Shown piece by piece: positions 56,646 to 64,000 of a stretch of DNA of 64,000 nucleotides. Location of the stretch: NCBI GenBank assembly GCA_019137255.1, contig WPDH01000006.1, positions 62,001-126,000 of the forward strand. The letters run 5' to 3'. Both the position numbers and the translations under genes were made by a program. The first letter of the stretch is position 1. Each line of letters starts with the position of its first letter. The stretch comes from Corinectria fuckeliana (taxonomy: Eukaryota > Ascomycota > Sordariomycetes > Hypocreales > Nectriaceae). Below the pieces are notes generated by a model. It worked only from the letters and a program-made list of their open reading frames with translations. It made no database searches and was not told the DNA's origin.

Positions 56646-59600
56646 GGTGACTCGAGGTGACAGAAGGCGACGGGCGGTTGCTTGCAAGGGTTAGGCAGTA
56701 AGTTGGAACGGTGAGATAGATAAGTACTGAGTAGTAAGGCTATCTCTGCGGTGATTCAGAATCGCCCCAAGGCTGGCGACAGCCGTGGCGCTAGAGATGG
56801 GTGATGGATCCAGTCAATGCCCGACAGCGTGTCGGGGGGGCTGAAGCAAACGACCACCACAGCGTGTCAGACGCTCTGGCGGGAGGGCAAAAACACGGTC
56901 AATGGACACAGGAGCGTTGGGAGAAGATATATCGCAGACAAGAGAGGTGAGGGAGGCGGCGACCGAGGGCGCAGAGGCAGAAAAGGGAGAAGCGCCGATG
57001 AAGCCGTACCGAGGCGGCGGAATGGGTGGGAGAGAAAGAAAGTGAGGAGTTGGGAGGAGGCACAGGATGGTGGAGGAAGGACCTGCGCTGGCCTCGCAAA
57101 CTCCCCTAACCCATCAAAAAGGAAGGAACGGGCAGCTTAGACACACGGTGGTGTGGGGCGCCAAGCGAGAGGGGCCCACCCCGGGCCACCCATGTAGTTT
57201 ACTTTATTTACGGCCCTTGGGGCATGTTGAAGGGGGTGGTGCACCCTCGGCACGCCCCTCCACAACCTCCACCACGCCTTTACTACTAAGTATGTATGTA
57301 CATAGTGACCACGGACACTCACACACCCACCCCGGGCACACACGCGCTGAGAGGCCCAGCCCGTCGTCTCCCTCCCGATGCCTCCCCAGAGAGTGACCTG
57401 TGGAGCTGCCTCTTCACCACCCTGTCCCCGTGTACCGCGCTAGTCTTAGTGAGCCAAGGTGCCTTCAGTGCCAGTGGGACGGCAAAACAACTTGAACGTG
57501 AGAGGCATCGGTACGTACCCAGAGGATCGATGAGATAATGGGGCGCCCCAAGCCATGTCGCCGGCGGGTCAGTGGCGCGTTCGGCAGCTGGGGGAGGACG
57601 CTGAGCCGCTGGGGTGCTGGCGGCGGCTGACACGCACAGCACATACCTTACTACTATGTATGTACGTACATACAAAAGCTAGGACATGACAAGAAGCGCA
57701 CTCGCGCGGCCTGAAGACTGTACCGTCCAGCTCTCGCAGCACTCACTTGAGGCGGCGAGGCCCCGGAGGCTAGGAGGCATATCTCGTCAGATGTCTTGCT
57801 GCCATCCCCACTCACACCTAACGCGCCGCAGTCAAGGTAAGGCACTGTACTGTATGTGGGAAAGTACCAACCATACGTACAACTCACCGTGTGAACCGTC
57901 AATTCCTTGCCCCGACTGTGGTGGCATTTGCTGCATCTGAAGCATGAGTTGCTAAGTGGTTCATGTTGCGACGAGCGGAAGAGGCTAATGCCTACCTAGT
58001 AGGCTCCGTCAAGACACAGGCGCCACAACCCATTGATCTTCAAGAGCGAAAGCAGCGATACAAAACAAACCAAAAAAGAGAAAGAAAAAAAAACTTGAAT
58101 TATATCAAACCTTGGCTAACTACCTGCCTAGGTAGGCACCTACTAGCTAGCAGAAGACCACGTAGACTAATAAGGTGCGGAGCGGAGGATTTGGGAAGGC
58201 GCAAAGTCGCGCACCCCCAATGCCAATGCTATGCGTGTTTGTCGCTTTGTTGCTATGGAAGGCAAACGGGGTTACCTTAGACTAGTCTAGGTACTGGACG
58301 ATTATACCCGGCACGACGCACGGCCAAGCTCTGTGTGGCGCACCACAAGAGAACGATGAGGATGTGACGGGAGGAAAGGTAAATACGTACCTTTACGGTG
58401 GGTAAGTAGGGCAGGGGACCGGGCACAAAGAACAGGCGGGCGGGTGAGGTGAAATGGTATCCATGGATCTTGTCGAGGACAGGACGGGCTTGGTACGAGC
58501 AGATGGTGAGCATTGATCGCATCCGTCATGTTGAGCAGGCAAGAAGGCGGCTTGGGGACGGGCGCCGGGGCCTGGTCTCCGAGGGGCGCGTATCAGCCGC
58601 ATGTCTGGAAATGGAACGGGGTCCTGCGCAGCGGCGCGATGAGCGATGTCGATGTCGATGTCGATGTGACCGGGGGGACGGATGGAGATTGGGGATTGGG
58701 GAGACCTGTAGGCTTGTTCAACCGGATCGAGGTCGTGATGAATACTTAGCATTGTAACATTACAATTGGGCCAGTCCAACCCTCCAGCTCCTCTGTTCTA
58801 GGCACGTACATACTATGTAGTAGCCTGTGTCACGGTGCGGAATGGCCAATCTTTTCACCGCTTACCCGGCGCCGCCACTAAGCCCTTCCGGAACTCACCC
58901 ACGTGTTTTAGGACCATCTCTCGTAAGCTGTTTCGGAACACTGGCTTCGGGTGCTGCGAGCGAGATGGAGAATTGGCGATGATAGAACGATGCAAGGGAA
59001 ACGGACGGGAGGAATAGGGGTGTTCCCGGGCCCGTGACAGCGTCATCGTTTTGCACCGCTGCACGTCCCGTCTCCTGCTAAACTGAGGGGAGCTCGGGGT
59101 CCTCGGGGCATTGACGAAACCACCGCTCCTTGCTAAGGGCCTAGGCACTAGTAACGGGGCATAGCCGTGGGAGCACGGGCGTGTCATCCTTGGCGGATTT
59201 TCGTCTGATCCCTAGACATAGCTCGAGGTGAGGCTCAGTTTCAGTCACATGTACGAAGTACAGCGATGGAGAAAAAGTCCCGATCCTGCAGATGAATGCT
59301 TCTGTTGTAACGTTGGAGCCTGTGATGAGTGATCAACAAGGCATCTTAGGGCGGCCGACTCAAACCCTCCGGGCGGCAGCACAGAGGGGGGATCGTCGAA
59401 AACCAGGCCGTAACAGGGTGGCGGGATAGAGGGCATCACGGGATCGAGGAAAAAGGAATGCAGGCCAAGGCCGAAATGGCAAATCGAGTCCCAGGATTCA
59501 GCCGCAGGGATGGTGAGTTTCGACGGCAGATTAACAACAGTGATCCGGAAAATACATAGGCTTAGCCATGCTAGCCCGAAGCACTCCGGGCGAGGGACTC

Positions 59601-60925
59601 GGTGGGCGCTGTTGGCACTTCCATTTCACTGAAGCCGCCGGAGTGTTGAGGCGAGGCGTGGTGGGCGGGCGGTAGTGTGGATGCTGGTCCGGGTGTAGGG
59701 CCAAGGGGGTGTCCAGGCACAGGCTCCAAGGGGCTAGTGGAGGTGTGGCAGATTTGACCCAGAAGGCCAGGAAACACGGGGGACGCTCTGACGAACGGTG
59801 ATGTCGAAGGGACTCGGGGGGAGGGGCCAGCACTACATGGTACCTATGTACTCACGGCGAGCGCCCAGCCCAGTCCAGCCCAGCAGCAGCCCCATCCAAA
59901 AGGCCGAAGATACGGGGGGGGGCCTGCGTCCAGGTGCAAGGGAGCATGGGGTGGGGGATACCTACTACTTAGGACGGGCGATTGTGTGGACTCGGATGGG
60001 TGGGCATCGGTACGTACCATTTAAGACCAGGAGGTGGATGGGATGCCGGACGGGTGGGGACGCAGGTGATGGCGATGGTGACGATGATGGAGACATTAGA
60101 GAGTCGGTGGAAGACTGGAGGTTGACTGGAAGGTGGGCCGAGGATGGGAAGGGCCGGGAAAGGAGGGGGCGTGAGCTGTTGGTAAGAGCAGGGGCGTCCA
60201 CAGGGAGGTTGTTTCTCCATTTTCGATGCTTGGCCGGGTGCAGTGGGCAGAGATACGTACCTAGATAGTAGGGTTCTAGCGGGTGGGGAAGAAATGGTGG
60301 AGAAAAGCCCAGAGACTCAGAGAGATGATGATGGGGAGGGCGTCCATTATTCTGGGCCTGTCGGCTTGGTCCTGGGGCGGACGGCTGGGTCTGTGGCTTG
60401 CGGCTTTGCTTCAGTTGGCACTGGCGTTCCGTTGCCAGTGCTTACTACTACTAGTAGTACTTAACTTAGGTGGCGCTGCCCGGTAATTAGTACTGTACTG
60501 TACGTTCCGTGCATAAGTACAGTTCAGGTCCTTGCAGCTGCAGCCAGTGCTTCGTTGCCTCGTTTATCGTCGTCTCTGCCCGTCGTCGCTTTTCCAGTGA
60601 CGGTGGTTCTTGGTGGAGGACCACACAATGGAACCCTAACAGCAGCCTCCATGTGCGAGGTAAGGTAAAGGCAAGCAAGGTAAGGTAAGTTGTTGTAGTC
60701 TCTCATCCATGCGGCTACTAATCGCCCGCCAACCAACACAAGCACGCCCCAAGCCCACGCCCCAAGCCCACCAACACACCCGCATCCATGCAGAACGCTG
60801 CAGCACAGCGCAACACCACACTCCGTGCAACCGGAGGCTACTACACACCCACCCACACGTCCTCAGAACCAGAATCAGAATCAGACCTGCGTCTGCAACT
60901 TGTGCCTCCGCTGCATCGTGCCGCA

Positions 60926-61030
60926 CCTGTCCTCCAGGCTGCTGCACTGCACTGCACACTGCAGCTTGCACGCTGCACGCTGCACAATGCACTCTGCAGA
61001 CACCTGCAACCTACACCTGCACCTGCACGT
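60926..61030. repeat. CTGCA-rich low-complexity tract
   Basis: Irregular repeats of CTGCA/TGCAC cover about 100 bp; the unit spacing is not constant. Confidence 0.7.
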
Positions 61031-62237
61031 AGCTTAGATGCCCAGTTGCCCAGCCCAGCCCAGCCCAGCCCAGCTGCTGCTCCGACCCAGCTGCTGCATC
61101 ACGCCCGCATCGTGCTCCTCCGCTTCCTTCTCGCTCTCGGTGGGCGTGGGAAGTGGGTGGTCTGCGGCGGCAGGCGGTTCCTGTGTGGGTGCTCGGGCTC
61201 GTGCTCAACCTCGAGTTGTCTCATCAATCTAGTCGTCGTGTTGCTGCCGTCACCCTCGCAATTGCTCTCCCCTTCCTCTCATACTCGCTCGCTGGCCTTT
61301 CCATGTACCAATATCCTCCGGCTCCAGATATCCAAGACACCCTCAACCCTCTCTTCCCCCATGTCCTATCCCTTGTCCCCACGGCCACCCACGTCACATC
61401 CAGCAGCTCACGTCTGTCGCTCATCTCTTCCCTCTTATTGCCCCGGCGCGGCAGACCATTGCGTCGTTGTTGTTTCTTTTCCTTCCACCCATTTCCTCCC
61501 CCAGGTAACGGTTAACTAATAAGTACTTAGATAGCTTATAGACTACCATTCTCCCGTTTTGGCGCCCGCACTCAATCCAAGCCCAAGTCCAAGCACCTGA
61601 CAACCTACGGGACCCGCACATCCGCACACCCACCCACTGGCCCCCGGCGGGTTACCGCTACCGCTGCCGCTGCCGCTGCCGCTCTCGCTGACGTGCCACT
61701 GCACCACCCTGAGGCAAGACCTGAGGGATCTGGCTTGATCTGGCTGGGCAAGCATCGAAACTCCAAACACGCCGCTGCTGCGCCGCACACCTACACCCTT
61801 TGGACTTGCTTCTTCTCAACTCTCTCGTATGGGCGCGCTAGCGAGTCTGTTCGCCGACGAGGCTTGATGAGGCTTTCTGTTGGCGTACGTGTCAGATTTC
61901 CACCCCATGCTTCCTCTTTATTTCCTGTCAATCGTTCATGCTTCCCACCCGTGCCCGTCTGTGGAAAGCAACCACATATCTATGTATGTACCTACGAAGT
62001 ACTAACTTGGTACTAACGTCGACAGCCACCGGGCTGTGATGAGCAGCCACAAGGACGCTTTAAAGATGAACCCCGGAAGCGAGATGTGAGGGCGAAGAAA
62101 TGGGCGAGGACCCAGCCCGGTCTATTCTCAATGATCGATCCCATCCTTGCAATTGCCCATTCCCTGCCGGCACTCTCATCTCATCCCATCTCAGCCATGC
62201 TGCCCGACATCCACAACACCATCAGCCCGCGGGCTAC

Positions 62238-62272
62238 GGACTGTGGACTGTGGACTGTGGACTGTGGACTGT
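62238..62272. repeat. Five tandem GGACTGT units
   Basis: Five perfect 7 bp copies in a row, in intergenic DNA. Confidence 0.95.
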
Positions 62273-64000
62273 GTGTTGGGAAGGGCATCACGTATGTTGA
62301 CTGCTGGACAGGTTCCACTTACTACTACCAGCACAGTATATTCGATCGTCTAGAAGAGCTCTCACCACAGACAGGTCGACCAGCTCTCAGGTGTCCAGCA
62401 AATTCACATTATTTGCTTTCATTCACATTTGCAGTGGCCTTTAGTGGCTACCCCGGTGGCTTGGCCTCCAATGCCGCAACGTCCACATCCGACGATCCAC
62501 CCCAGGGCCCCCAAACGTTTACTACGTACCGTGCAAAGTACGAAGTACGTAGCACGTCTGGTTAGGCCTGTCTGCTAGGCCCTTGCTGCAGGACATTGGC
62601 ATTCAGGGATCTCTCCACCCCGAAAAGAGATCGCGCCAGGTTGCGTGCTGCCGTCCCGAACAGGTCACGGGTCACGGGGTCGGCGAGGCGGCTCACAGAT
62701 ACTGAGATAAAAGGTAACACTGCGTTAACGTGCAGTCGTCTTGTGCCAGGTCATCCAGCCTTGGCATTCGCCCACGCACACAACTCCACGACTCCACGCG
62801 CACAACCTACTCCGACTCCACGCTCCGTCGCATTACGTACCGCAGGGCCAGAAGAATCGCCCGTCGTGCAGGCCAGCCTACGCAGGTGGTCTAGCCCTCG
62901 GGAGCCGCCTAAAGTCCCCTAAATGACTTGGCCGTCGATGAGTCGACAGTCCCTCAGGTGCAAGTTGCTAGTTGCGTCCCCCCCTAGACTACATGGGATC
63001 AGGGCACGCAATCAGCATTTGCTTTGTCCGTACATTTCTGTGCAACCATGAAGGCGTTTGTTTCTTGCCTCTGAAATATGCTTCCTCCTCATCGTCTTTG
63101 TTGTCATGTGACCTTCTGTGCCCAGGGGCGAGTATCCTTGAGGAGTTTTGCGGCGGGTTGAATCAGATGAATGAATTTTTGGAAGTTGACAGGCGATCAG
63201 CAGCAACCCGGTCAACGCAGGCTCTTTCGGTGTCATCTGCCAAACGATTAAAGCCTGCTACAAGTGCCATCGTAAACATGACCTATGTATAGTACTAGAC
63301 AGAGTCTATCGTTCGAGTTGTAAAATTGCCGTACATCCAGTTACTTACCCTAGACATTTATATCCCGGGCATATGGCTTTCCAAATTGGTCGCAAGTCAC
63401 TCCAACAAGGCCAAGTAGGTAGGGTACGGACATTCCGACAGAACGGACGGACATCACATCTTAGAGAGTTATTCCACTCCGGCCAAGACACCTCCTCTGA
63501 AGATCTGAAGACTGTCTGTCTGTGAATCAAGGACAGGAATACAGTCACCAGAACCGTCGCGTGAGTCTAGATTCACCGCTGTGTCAGCCACAGGTGATCC
63601 AAACTCCCTTGCACAAGGGACATGCCGTAGGCGTGTCTCACCTAGCCCGGACGAAGCCTCCCCCCCCTGTGTGCTGGGAGTCTAGTTTAGTGCGGCTGTG
63701 CAGTGCGACAGAAAGGCCCGCCCAGGATTATTGTCTTGAGACAAGGGGAAAAAGGAAACAAAGAAGGAAAACAACAGTCAGCATTCCCTCACCCACCCAC
63801 CCCCGTCGCTCTACCCCTGTCGCTCTACCCCTGGGAGAGACAAGGCGCTTGCAGCTGGCCCATCCTTTCGTCTGTTGAGGGACTGGTATTTGGTTTAATG
63901 ACTACCAATCGCCGAGGGCCCTAGGACATCCGTGCTGGAGATCTTCGTTCCCTCCATTTAAATTTCAAATTCATGGACTACTTACATAGTATAGAATCTA

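Larger units (their letters stand above)
56646..64000. other. 7.3 kb without a recognised gene, upstream of SSN6
   Basis: Next to SSN6 the minus strand is pyrimidine-rich (56900-57070), as expected for its leader or promoter. Beyond that the DNA is GC-rich with many simple tracts: (GATGTC)n near 58645-58668, CTGCA-rich DNA at 60926-61030, repeated CAGCC near 61049-61073 and five GGACTGT units at 62238-62272. The plus strand is CT-rich at 61240-61500. Open frames up to 243 codons exist but are low-complexity or lack an ATG, and I match none to a family. An unrecognised gene or long untranslated RNA cannot be excluded. Confidence 0.45.

Noticed and set aside
59798..60268. 156-codon open frame
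   Set aside because: It starts with GTG, has low-complexity Gly/Asp content and resembles no family.
60788..61519. 243-codon open frame
   Set aside because: It starts with ATG, but its sequence comes from CTGCA and CAGCC low-complexity tracts and CT-rich DNA, with no domain.
62086..62565. 159-codon open frame
   Set aside because: It starts with GTG and runs through the GGACTGT tandem repeat.
1..64000. CRISPR arrays, operons, phage or other prokaryotic systems
   Set aside because: Spliceosomal introns, nuclear tRNA introns and RIP mark this as fungal nuclear DNA; no such arrays were seen.

Overview
The window is nuclear DNA of a filamentous ascomycete (Pezizomycotina, most likely a Sordariomycete). 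GC-rich genes carry short introns of about 50-110 bp with GTAAGT-like donors. Leaders are CT-rich or CA-rich. Two blocks of extremely AT-rich DNA show the signature of repeat-induced point mutation (RIP): CpA/TpG almost absent and TpA in great excess. Protein families are typical of Sordariomycetes. I identify no species.

Layout. 1-7312 and 20601-33005 are two copies of one large RIP-destroyed transposable element in opposite orientation. The right copy is complete (12,405 bp, matching terminal inverted repeats, TA on both sides). The left copy is cut by the window edge. Between them lies a 13.3 kb island with ornithine carbamoyltransferase (+), the acetolactate synthase regulatory subunit (-), a KHDC4-like KH-domain RNA-binding protein (+), a TRAPPC13-like trafficking protein (+), a broken Harbinger-type transposase and a 494 bp TA-flanked MITE-like element.

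33-64 kb is ordinary gene space. It holds a DENN protein with an inserted C1 zinc finger (+), a DUF726 alpha/beta-hydrolase with an RGG-rich N terminus (-), a Y-family DNA polymerase resembling pol iota with a pol-eta-like zinc finger at its C terminus (-), a long disordered protein (+), an inverted pair of identical intron-containing tRNA-Glu(CUC) genes, a small conserved fungal protein (-), ribosomal protein L3 (-) and the TPR corepressor Ssn6/Cyc8 (-). The final 7.3 kb, upstream of SSN6, has no gene I can recognise.

How they work together. These are mostly unrelated housekeeping genes. The one visible functional pair is the adjacent, convergent arginine and branched-chain amino-acid genes. 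Both products are mitochondrial, and both upstream regions carry TGACTC-type motifs, as expected for Gcn4/CPC1 cross-pathway control. Exon structures were derived by eye from splice sites, reading phase and family similarity. No transcript or database evidence was available.
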